From: DT-68 sp965263245
GTDB taxonomy: Bacteria > Bacillota_I > Bacilli_A > Mycoplasmatales > Metamycoplasmataceae
DNA length: 64,000 nucleotides
Assembly (NCBI GenBank): GCA_965263245.1
Contig: CBDHHR010001146.1
Coordinates: forward strand, 496,001 to 560,000
Direction: 5' to 3'
Positions 56,013-64,000 of this stretch are shown here, in pieces. The position numbers were made by a program, and so were the translations under genes. The notes beneath the pieces are model-generated. The model was not told where the DNA came from and did no database searches. It saw only the letters and a program-made list of their open reading frames with translations. Numbering within the stretch: position 1 is the first letter of the stretch; each line of letters begins with the position of its first letter.

Positions 56013-57089
56013 TTAATTTCTAGATTTTTTAACAACAAAACCACTAACATTTAAACTAGTTCCATTATTTTTACTAATCATTATAACAATAGCTTTAGGA
56101 TAAACACTAATAAAATCATATTGTTTACCAGCAGGATAAATTACTTCTGTTATATTAATTACTGTTCCGCGTAAACTTCGATGATTAACATCACCATTAG
56201 TATTTGAAGGATCAACCATTATTCTTATTTTTCTTTCAATTGCATTTTTATTAATTTTATTATTAATAATACTTCCACTTGAACTACTTGGAAGAGTAAT
56301 TATTAAATCTTGACTACTTTTAGCATCAAGAATTCTTTTTATTGCTTTTATATCTTCGCTAGCAGTAAAATTTCTTTTTACTTGAAAAGTTTTGGTTGTT
56401 CTAAGAGTTGTTCCACCACTTTTGCTAATTGATACAATAATGTTTTGAGAAGTTGTTGAAATTGCTGCATCAGCATTCATTGAAACTTCTATTGTTGTTC
56501 CTCTTAAACTTGGATGACTAGCTTCTCCATTAGTGTTTGAAGAATCTATTAACATTCTTATTTTTTTTATAATTTCATTTTTATTAGTAGCATTTCCAAT
56601 AATGTTTCCGGTTGAACTACTCGGAATAATAATTATTAAATCATTGTTAGTTTTAGCATCAAGAACTTTTTTTATTTCTTGTATTTCTTCATCAATAGTT
56701 AATTGTCTTTTAACTGAAAAATCTTCAATTTCTTTTGAGATTTCATTTTTGATTAATTTAATAATAATTTTTTGAGAATTAGTAGAAATGTTAGTATCAT
56801 TTTGCATTGAAACTTCAATTTTTACTTCTTTTAAATTTTCTTTACCAATTAAAGCTTTAATTTTTTCAATAATTTTTTCTTGGTTATCAGTAATGATTTT
56901 TCCAGTAGCATTACTTGAAAGTTCAATGATTTTTTCTTTGCTTGTTTTTGCTTGTAAAATTTTAAGTATTTTTTCTACATCATTTTTTTCATCTTTATTA
57001 AGAAGAACAATCGGAACTGCTATGGAAGTAGTTAATACTAACAATGTTGCTCCTAATAAAAGTATTTTTTTAGTTTTTGATAATTTCAT
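56013..57089 (-). CDS. Short surface protein, three PF04200-like domains (copy F)
   Basis: A 358-residue member ending KKSRN. A deletion in the segment after the membrane anchor gives KDEKNDVEKILK. Domain two has the NATNKNEIIKKIRMLIDSSN variant; domain three has an aromatic insert (VIYPAGKQYDFISVYPK) not seen in its sisters. Confidence 0.85.
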   Translation of the reverse strand: MKLSKTKKILLLGATLLVLTTSIAVPIVLLNKDEKNDVEKILKILQAKTSKEKIIELSSNATGKIITDNQEKIIEKIKALIGKENLKEVKIEVSMQNDTNISTNSQKIIIKLIKNEISKEIEDFSVKRQLTIDEEIQEIKKVLDAKTNNDLIIIIPSSSTGNIIGNATNKNEIIKKIRMLIDSSNTNGEASHPSLRGTTIEVSMNADAAISTTSQNIIVSISKSGGTTLRTTKTFQVKRNFTASEDIKAIKRILDAKSSQDLIITLPSSSSGSIINNKINKNAIERKIRIMVDPSNTNGDVNHRSLRGTVINITEVIYPAGKQYDFISVYPKAIVIMISKNNGTSLNVSGFVVKKSRN

Positions 57090-57195
57090 AATTTCCTTTA
57101 TAACTTAGATTATAAAATGTCTCTTTGCAAAAAAAAAAAAAGTTCATTTAGTAAGTTAAAAAGCTTATTTTAAAGGCTTTAAGATTTTTTTAGAG
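57090..57195 (-). promoter_or_regulatory. Surface-gene leader, 13-nt tract
   Basis: Tract at 57129-57141 (13 nt), 39 nt before ATG. Confidence 0.75.
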
Positions 57196-57284
57196 CATTA
57201 AAAATAAGTTTTGGTTAATCTAATATTGTTATGTTCCACATCAAAAAACACCAAAAAAATGTATTTTTTATGTTTTTATTTATT
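57190..57284. repeat. 3'-flank repeat, copy 3
   Basis: Matches 11304-11401 and 53160-53254 (GCATTAAAAATAAGTTTTGG, TAATATTGTTATG, TTTTTATGTTTTTATTTATTTT), downstream of the gene starting at 58370. Confidence 0.6.
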
Positions 57285-58370
57285 TTAATTATGAGATTTT
57301 CTAACAACAAAACCACTAAAATCCCAACTTGTTCCACCAGCTTTACTAATTGTTATAATAATAACTTTATTTTTAGTAGAAATTAAATCATTTGACGGAG
57401 GAGTAGAGTCTATTTTTGTAAGAGTAATTATTGTTCCGCGTAAACTTGCATGATTAGGATCACCATCGGTGTTTGAAGAATCAATTGCGATTCTTACTTT
57501 TCTTTCAATTGCATTTTTAATAGTTTGATTGTTAATTATACTTCCTCTTGAACTACTCGGAAGTATAATTGATAAATCAGGATCATTATTATTAAATTTA
57601 GCATCAAGAATTTGTTTTATTGCAATTATATCTTCATCTGCAGCAGACTCTTTTTTTACTTTAAAAATCTTTGTTGTTTTAGCAGTTTTTCCACCAGTTT
57701 TACTAATTGATACAATGATGTTTTGAGGAGTTGTTGAAATTGTTACATCATTATTCATTGAAATTTCTATTGTTGTTCCTCTCAAACTTTCATGATTAGC
57801 TGTTCCACTAGTGTTTGAAGAATCAATTAATTTTCTTATTTTTTTTAAAATTGCGTTTTTATTAGTAGCATTTCCAATAATGTTTCCACGAGAATCACTT
57901 GGAAGAAAAATTATTAATTCATTACTAGTTTTAGCATCAAGAACTTTTTTTATTGATTCTATATCTTCATCAATAGCATTTATCTTTTTGATTGAAAAAC
58001 CTTCAATTTCTTTTGAAAATTCATTTTTTGATAATTTAATAAGAATTTTTTGTGGAACAATTGAAATGTTAGTATCATCTTTCTTTAAAATTTCAATTTT
58101 TATTTCTTTTAAGTTTGGTTGACCAAGTAAAATCTTAATTTTTTCAATAATTTTTTCTTGGTTATTAGCAATGATTTTGCCACTAGCATTACTTGAAAGT
58201 TCAATAATTTTTTGTTCATTTGTTTTTGCTTTTAAAATTTTAAATAATTTTTCTACATCGTTTTTTGCATTATTTTTATCAAGAAGAACAACGGGAGTTA
58301 CTATGGAAGCTGTTAAAACTCCCAAAAATGTTCCTAATAAAATTATTTTTTTGGTTTTTGATAATTTCAT
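57285..58370 (-). CDS. Short surface protein, three PF04200-like domains (copy G)
   Basis: A 361-residue member ending RKSHN. It has the most divergent domain two linkers (KKINAIDEDIESIKKVLD and LPSDSRGNIIGNATNKNAILKK) and a KTAKTTKIFKVKKESAADED transition. The membrane segment MKLSKTKKIILLGTFLGVL matches copy E. Placed downstream of the leader with the longest tract. Confidence 0.85.
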   Translation of the reverse strand: MKLSKTKKIILLGTFLGVLTASIVTPVVLLDKNNAKNDVEKLFKILKAKTNEQKIIELSSNASGKIIANNQEKIIEKIKILLGQPNLKEIKIEILKKDDTNISIVPQKILIKLSKNEFSKEIEGFSIKKINAIDEDIESIKKVLDAKTSNELIIFLPSDSRGNIIGNATNKNAILKKIRKLIDSSNTSGTANHESLRGTTIEISMNNDVTISTTPQNIIVSISKTGGKTAKTTKIFKVKKESAADEDIIAIKQILDAKFNNNDPDLSIILPSSSRGSIINNQTIKNAIERKVRIAIDSSNTDGDPNHASLRGTIITLTKIDSTPPSNDLISTKNKVIIITISKAGGTSWDFSGFVVRKSHN

Positions 58371-58480
58371 ATTTTTCCTTTATATTTGGAATTATAAAAT
58401 GTCTCCTTGCAAAAAAAAAAAAAAAGTTGATTTTGCAAACTAAAAAGCTAATTTTAAAGACTTTAAGATTTTTTTTGAAT
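58371..58480 (-). promoter_or_regulatory. Surface-gene leader, 15-nt tract
   Basis: Tract at 58411-58425 (15 nt, the longest), 40 nt before ATG. Flank reads CTCCTTGC. The spacer 58481-58710 has no gene; part of it resembles 61185-61320. Confidence 0.75.
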
Positions 58481-58710
58481 TAAAAAAATAATAATGAATA
58501 TAACTAGTATAAAAACTCATTTTTTTTCTTAAAGTTGTAACATATTTAATTTATAATTTCATAACAAAATTTTTATTTCTTTTTAAATATAAATAATATT
58601 AATTTTTCTTCAGTGCAATTATTATTTAATAAAGAGATAATCTTTTTTAGTATAAGGTTAGTTTTTAGAGTTTAATTTATAAAAAATAATTTTATTTTTT
58701 ATTTTGTTGT

Positions 58711-59769
58711 TTAAGCTTTTTTTACTTGAAAAGTTTTTTTTATTTTAAGACTGATTCCGCCTGGTTTTTGGATATAAATGTTAATACCCTGAGGAGTTGT
58801 TGAAATTGGTATAACAAATTCAGCAATAGTTATAATTGAAGTTCCTCTTAAGCTTGAATGATTAGCTTCACCAATTGTATTTGAAGGATCAATTAAGATT
58901 CTTAACTTTTTTAAAATCTTAATTTGGTTATTTAAAATATTTCCTGTTGTATCACTCGGAAGAGTAATTATTAAATCTTGACCAGTTTTAGCATCAAGAA
59001 TTTTTTTAATTGCTAAAATATCTTCATTTGGAGTAAAAATTCTTACTTGGAAGGTTTTTGTTGTGCTAAGAGTTGTTCCGCCAGTTTTACTAATTGACAC
59101 AATGATGTCTTGAGGAGTTGTTGAAATTGCTGCATCACTACTAATTGAGACTTGTATTGATGTTCCTCTTAAGCTTTGGTGATTACCTTCACCACTTTTA
59201 TTTGAAGAATCAATTAACATTATTATTTTTTTGATAATTGCAATTTTATTAATTCTATTTCCAATAATGTTTCCGCTTGAACTACTCGGAAGAATAATTA
59301 TTAAATCATTTCCGCTTTTAGCATCAAGAATATTTTTTATTGCTACTATATCTTTATTAACATCCATGATCGATTGTTTTTTAACTGAAAAATCTTCAAT
59401 TTCTTTAGAAAATTCATTTTTAGTTAATTTAATAATAATTTTTTGTGCATTAGTTGAAATGTTAATATCATTTTCCATTAAAACTTCAATTTTTACTTCT
59501 TTTAAATTTTCTTTACCAATTAAAGTTTTAATTTTTTCAATAATTTTATCTTGATTATTAGCAATGATTTTACCACTAGCATTATTTGATAATTCAATAA
59601 TTTTTTGTTCATTTGTTTTTGCTTTTAAAATTTTAAATAATTTTTCTACATCATTTTCCTTGTTATTTTGATCTTTATTAAGAAGAACAATGGGAGTTAC
59701 TATCGAAGTAGTTAATATTGCTAGTGTTGTTCCTAATAAAAGTATTTTTTTAGTTTTTGATAATTTCAT
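58711..59769 (-). CDS. Short surface protein, three PF04200-like domains (copy H)
   Basis: A 352-residue member of a sub-group (H, I and the frameshifted J) marked by FQVRIFTPNED between domains two and three and by a third domain ending in KKTFQVKK. Domain three has the form LPSDTTGNILNNQIKILKKLRILIDPSN cut by a deletion of about five residues, then ITIAEFVIPISTTPQGINIY. Domain two is of the INKIAIIKKIIML type. Confidence 0.85.
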   Translation of the reverse strand: MKLSKTKKILLLGTTLAILTTSIVTPIVLLNKDQNNKENDVEKLFKILKAKTNEQKIIELSNNASGKIIANNQDKIIEKIKTLIGKENLKEVKIEVLMENDINISTNAQKIIIKLTKNEFSKEIEDFSVKKQSIMDVNKDIVAIKNILDAKSGNDLIIILPSSSSGNIIGNRINKIAIIKKIIMLIDSSNKSGEGNHQSLRGTSIQVSISSDAAISTTPQDIIVSISKTGGTTLSTTKTFQVRIFTPNEDILAIKKILDAKTGQDLIITLPSDTTGNILNNQIKILKKLRILIDPSNTIGEANHSSLRGTSIITIAEFVIPISTTPQGINIYIQKPGGISLKIKKTFQVKKA

Positions 59770-59875
59770 AATCTTTCCTTTATATTTTGAATTATAAAAT
59801 GTCTCTTTGCAAAAAAAAAAAAAAGTTCATTTAACAAACCAAAAAGCTAATTTTAAAGACTTTAAGATTTTTTTA
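59770..59875 (-). promoter_or_regulatory. Surface-gene leader, 14-nt tract
   Basis: Tract at 59811-59824, 41 nt before ATG. Confidence 0.75.
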
Positions 59876-59950
59876 AATTAAAAATATAATTGTAAATAAT
59901 GATTTATTAATAGAAAAATTTAAATAATAAAATTATTTTTATTTTATTAT

Positions 59951-61009
59951 TTATTCTTTTTTTACTTGAAAAGTTTTTTTTATTTCAAGAGTTGTTCCAC
60001 CAATCTTTTTGATATATGTATAAATAACCTGAGGACTTGTTGAAATTGGTATATTACGTTTAGCAACAATTATAATAGAAGTTCCTCTTAAGCTTGAATG
60101 ATTATCTTCACCACTTGTGTTTGAAGGATCAATTAATTTATTTAATTTTTTTATGATTGCATTTTGATTATCAAAAACTACTCCGGTTGAATCACTTGGA
60201 AGAGTAATTATTAAATCATTACCAGTTTTAGATTCAAGAACTTTTTTTATTGCTGCTATATCTTCATTTGGAGTAAAAATTCTTACTTGGAAAGTTTTGG
60301 TTGTACTAAGAGTTGTTCCACCAGCTTTACTAATTGACACAACAATATTCTGAGGAGTTGTTGAAATTGGTTCATCACTACTAATTGAGACTTGTATTGA
60401 TGTTCCTCTTAAGCTTTGATGATTACCTTCACCACTTTTATTTGAAGGATCAATTAACATTATTATTTTTTTGATAATTGCAATTTTATTAATTCTATTT
60501 CTAATAATATTTCCCGTTGAACTACTCGGAAGAATAATTATTAAATCATTTCCGCTTTTAGCATCAAGAACTTTTTTTATTGCTACTATATCTTTATTAA
60601 CATCCATGATCGATTGTTTTTTAACTGAAAAATCTTCAATTTCTTTAGAAAATTCATTTTTAGTTAATTTAATAATAATTTTTTGTGCAGTAGTAGAAAT
60701 GTTAGTATCTTCTTTCATTAAAACTTCAATTTTTACTTCTTTTAAATTTGCTTTACCAATTAAAGTTTTAATTTTTTCAATAACTTTTTCTTGATTATCA
60801 GCAATGATTTTACCATTAGCAATATTTGATAGTTCAATAACTTTTTCTTCATTTGTTTTTGCTTTTAAAATTTTAAATATTTTTTCTACATCATTTTCTT
60901 GGTTTTTCTCATCTTTATTAAGAAGAACAATTGGAACTGCTATGGAAGTAGTCAATGTTATTAATGTTATTCCTAATAAAAGTATTTTTTTAGTTTTTGA
61001 TAATTTCAT
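59951..61009 (-). CDS. Short surface protein, three PF04200-like domains (copy I)
   Basis: A 352-residue member very close to copy H through domain two and differing mainly in domain three (LPSDSTGVVFDNQNAIIKKLNKLIDPSN, IIVAKRNIPISTSPQVIY). Its first domain has LSNIANGKIIADNQEKVIEK, the same variant as the frameshifted copy J next door, so I and J share a recent common source for their 5' parts. Confidence 0.85.
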   Translation of the reverse strand: MKLSKTKKILLLGITLITLTTSIAVPIVLLNKDEKNQENDVEKIFKILKAKTNEEKVIELSNIANGKIIADNQEKVIEKIKTLIGKANLKEVKIEVLMKEDTNISTTAQKIIIKLTKNEFSKEIEDFSVKKQSIMDVNKDIVAIKKVLDAKSGNDLIIILPSSSTGNIIRNRINKIAIIKKIIMLIDPSNKSGEGNHQSLRGTSIQVSISSDEPISTTPQNIVVSISKAGGTTLSTTKTFQVRIFTPNEDIAAIKKVLESKTGNDLIITLPSDSTGVVFDNQNAIIKKLNKLIDPSNTSGEDNHSSLRGTSIIIVAKRNIPISTSPQVIYTYIKKIGGTTLEIKKTFQVKKE

Positions 61010-61113
61010 AATTTCCTTTACAATTTAGATTATAAAATTGTTCTTTACAAAAAAAAAAAAAAGCTTATTTAGTAAACTAAAAAGCTTATTTTAAAGACTT
61101 TAAGATTTTTTTA
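61010..61113 (-). promoter_or_regulatory. Surface-gene leader, 14-nt tract
   Basis: Tract at 61049-61062, 39 nt before ATG; flank CTTTAC. No gene in 61114-61337. Confidence 0.75.
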
Positions 61114-61337
61114 ACTAAAAATAATAATTAATATAGTTAATAAAAAGATTTAAAAAAATAAATTTTATTTCACTCAAAATAAAACTTAAAGAGTTTAATT
61201 ATATTTTTGTCCAAAGTTACAATATATTTAAGCATACCTTTAAAATAGAAATAGTCATTCTTTTTTAATATGTTTTTGCTTACTAGAATTTAATTTATAA
61301 AATTTATTAAAAATAATTTTATTTTTTAAATTATTAT

Positions 61338-62403
61338 TTAATCTTTTTTTACTTGGAATTTGTTTTTTATGCTAATATTTGTTCCACCTGTTTTACCAAT
61401 TAATACAATAATATCTCGAGGAGTTGTTGAAATTGGTAAAGAACCTATTGTATAAAATGTTACATAAGTTCCTCTTAAGCTTGCATGATTAGCTTCCCCA
61501 CTTGTGTTTAAAGGATCAATTAATATTCTTAATTTTTTTACAATTGCACTATGATTAGGTTCTTGAAAAATATTTCCGGTTGAATCACTCGGAAGAGTAA
61601 TTATTAAATCTTCTCCATTTTTAGCATCAAGAATATTTTTAATTGCTTTTATATCTTCATCAGGAGTAAAAATTCTTACTCGGAATGTTTTTGTTGTTCT
61701 AAGAGTGGTTCCGTCAGTTTTACTAATTGAAACAATAATGTCTTGAGGGGTTGTTGAAATTCACACATCAACATTCATTGAAACTTGTATTGATGTTCCT
61801 CTTAAGCTTGAATGATTACCTTCCCCACTTTTATTTGAAGGATCAATTAATATTCTTAATTGTTTTTCAATTGCATTTTTATTAATAATATTACCAATAA
61901 TGTTTCCCGTTGAACTACTTGGAAGAGTAATTATTAAATCTTCTCCTGTTTTAGCATCAAGAATATTTTTTATTGCTGCTATATCTTTATTAACATTAGT
62001 GATTGACTGTTTTTTAACTAAAAAATCTTTAATTTCTTTAGAAACTTCATCTTTTGTTAGTTTAATAATAATTTTTTGGGGAGTAGTAGAAATATTGCTA
62101 TCATCTTTCATTGAAACTTTAATTTTTACACCATTTAAATTTGCTTTACCAATTAAAGTTTTAATTTTTTCAATAACTTTTTCTTGATTATCAGCAATGA
62201 TTTTACCATTAGCAATATTTGATAGTTCAATAACTTTTTCTTCATTTGTTTTTGCTTTTAAAATTTTAAATATTTTTTCTACATCATTTTCTTGGTTTTT
62301 CTCATCTTTATTAAGAAGAACAATTGGAACTGCTATGGAAGTAGTTAATAGTGCAAGTGTTGTTCCTAATAAAAGTATTTTTTTTAGTTTTTGTTAATTT
62401 CAT
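61338..62403 (-). pseudogene. Frameshifted short surface gene (copy J), possibly switched off in an A-tract
   Basis: The start ATG at 62403 and leader are intact, but codons 7-9 contain A8 (plus strand T8 at 62378-62385) where all sister genes have A7. The extra base sends translation to a stop after about 30 codons. Beyond it the whole H/I-type coding sequence is open in the +1 frame to TAA at 61338, with no further lesions in ~1 kb and TGA-Trp. An intact body behind one homopolymer change suggests a recent or reversible event rather than decay. Confidence 0.8.
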
Positions 62404-62510
62404 AGTTTCCTTTACAGTTTAGATTATAAAATGTCTCTTTGCAAAAAAAAAAAAAAGCTTATTTAGTAAGTTAAAAAGCTTATTTTAAAGACTTTAAGAT
62501 TTTTTTGAAC
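62404..62510 (-). promoter_or_regulatory. Surface-gene leader, 14-nt tract
   Basis: Tract at 62443-62456, 39 nt before the ATG of the frameshifted copy; all leader elements are intact. Confidence 0.75.
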
Positions 62511-62548
62511 TAAAAAATTAATAATGAATTTAAATGAATAGTAAAAAA

Positions 62549-64000
62549 TTAATCACTAGGTTTTTGTCATGAATCTATGTAACCATCACCATTTTGATTT
62601 ACTTTAAGTACTTGAAGTTTTGTTTTTTCTGACATTGCTCAAAGGTTTTTAAAATTATCCTGGAAAATTGTTCCTCCAAAACCATCATTAATGTTTGAAT
62701 TTTTTAATAATGGTTCACCATCTTCAGTATTATCATTTGTTCAAGCATTTACATAACCATTTCCATTTTTATTTACTTTAAGAACTTGAAGTTTTGATTT
62801 ATATCCCATTGTTCAAAGGTTTTTAAATTTATCTTGGAAAATTTTTGAATTTCGACCATTAGTAATATTTGAACCTCTTGTTAATCCACTATTAGCACTG
62901 CTTCAACCAGTAATTACATAATCATCTTTATTTGTGTTTGCTTTTAAAACTTGGAGTTTTTGTTTTCATGTTGTTGTTCAAAGATTTTTGAATGAATCTT
63001 GAAAAATTGTTCCTCTAGTACTACGATTAATAACATTTGAACCTCTTAATAATTTATCACTACTACGTGAATTATCATTAATTCAACCTGTAGTTACATA
63101 ACCATCTTTATTTGTGTTTGCTTTTAAAACTTGGAGTTTTGGTCTATGTCCCATTGCCCAAAGGTTTTTAAATGAATCTTGAAAAATTGCTCCATATAAA
63201 CCAAACTTAATATTTGAATTTTTTGTTAATCCACTATTAGCACTAGTTCAACCAGTAATTTCATCATAACCATCACCATCATCATTTACTCTAAGAACTT
63301 GGAGTTTTGGTAAAAATCCCATTGCCCAAAGGTTTTTAAATGAATCTTGAAAAATTGTTCCAGCTTCACCATTAGTAATGTTTGAACCTTTTGTTAATCC
63401 ACTATTAGCACTGGTTCAACCCGTAATTTCATCATAACCATCACCATCATCATTTACTCTAAGAACTTGGAGTTTTTTGTTTCTTGTTAATGCTCAAAGG
63501 TTTTTAAATTTATCTTGAAGAATTGTTCCGTGAAAACCATCATTAATTTTTGAACCTTTCAATAATCCGGTTGCTGAATTTGAATTATCACTATCTCAAC
63601 CAGTCTTTACATAACCATTTTTAGAAGAATTTGCTCTAAGAACTTGGAGTTTTGAATTATTTCCCATTGCTCAGAGGTTTTTAAAATCATCTTGAAAAAT
63701 TTTTCCGCCAATACTATCATTAATTTTTGAACCTTTTAATAATGTTTCACCATTTTTATTATTAGTTCAATAACTTACATAACCATTTCCATTTTCATTT
63801 GCTTTAAGAACTTGAAGTTTTTTACGATCTCCCATTGCTCAAAGATTTTTAAATGAATCTTGAAAAATTGCTCCATAACGACCATCAAAAATTTTTGAAT
63901 TTTTTAATAAATTAGCTTTTTCAACATCAATTTTTAACGTTGAAGTTGTAGAATCAATATTAATAATAAGAATAACTTTAGTTTTAATTCCGATATCTAA
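62549..64000 (-). CDS. Long variable surface protein, C-terminal part with eight repeats (5' end outside window)
   Basis: 484 codons are visible. The end of a PF04200-like domain (GIKTKVILIINIDS, then VEKANLLKNSKI) is followed by eight repeats with cores ending AMGDR, AMGNN, ALTRN, AMGFL, AMGHR, TTTWK, TMGYK and AMSEK. Two of them have LQDKF for FQDKF-type starts. The C-terminus is IDSWQKPSD. Membrane segment and leader must lie beyond 64000. Confidence 0.85.

Overview
The window reads as Mycoplasma-type (Mollicutes) chromosome. It is very A+T rich, and almost every gene only stays open if TGA is read as Trp (translation table 4); pgk, pgi, glpK and mnmA, for example, need in-frame TGA at conserved Trp positions. 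The gene content also fits: a glpFKO glycerol-oxidation operon, glycolytic genes, a nadD-yqeK fusion, and large families of repetitive surface proteins. The surface families recall the variable surface proteins of species such as Mycoplasma mobile, but no species is proven from this sequence alone.

Layout. 1-5604: a degenerate beta-lactamase-like membrane protein, an ABC exporter pair, pgk, and a tight plsC-like/rluB pair. 5848-19848: a first surface-antigen cluster on both strands, interrupted by rnhC and trmL. 19944-28897: housekeeping genes (pgi, an ornithine cyclodeaminase fused to an arginase-like tail, mnmA, glpF-glpK-glpO, nadD-yqeK). 29002-32280: a 1092-residue repetitive surface protein. 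32572-45928: an accessory island with a ParB-like/DNA methyltransferase pair between two copies of a ~140 bp promoter repeat, a helicase-nuclease, two unknown genes, a candidate structured RNA, a PTS EIIC-like transporter, a deaminase-family gene divergent from a membrane P-loop NTPase, and a membrane-anchored RecD-like helicase. 45946-64000: a second, almost unidirectional minus-strand array of surface genes.

The surface system is the main story. Fourteen paralogues, including one frameshifted gene, share a ~105 bp leader with a 13-15 nt poly-T tract just upstream of the presumed -10 box, a layout that suggests on/off length variation. The long members combine an N-terminal membrane segment, Lipoprotein_17-like (PF04200-like) domains, and a C-terminal array of ~52-58 residue repeats with the core FxDxxxNLWxM...LQVL. 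In all six long proteins where I could count it, there are exactly eight such repeats, which suggests an eight-bladed propeller-like closed head. The short members (352-368 residues) hold only three PF04200-like domains. None of the starts carries a lipobox Cys.

A second theme is initiation style. Surface genes and several operons have Shine-Dalgarno sites, but rnhC, trmL, mnmA, the deaminase and an unknown gene have TATAAT exactly 6 nt before ATG, so their transcripts should be leaderless.

All coordinates come from hand translation; domain calls are from motif recognition without database searches.
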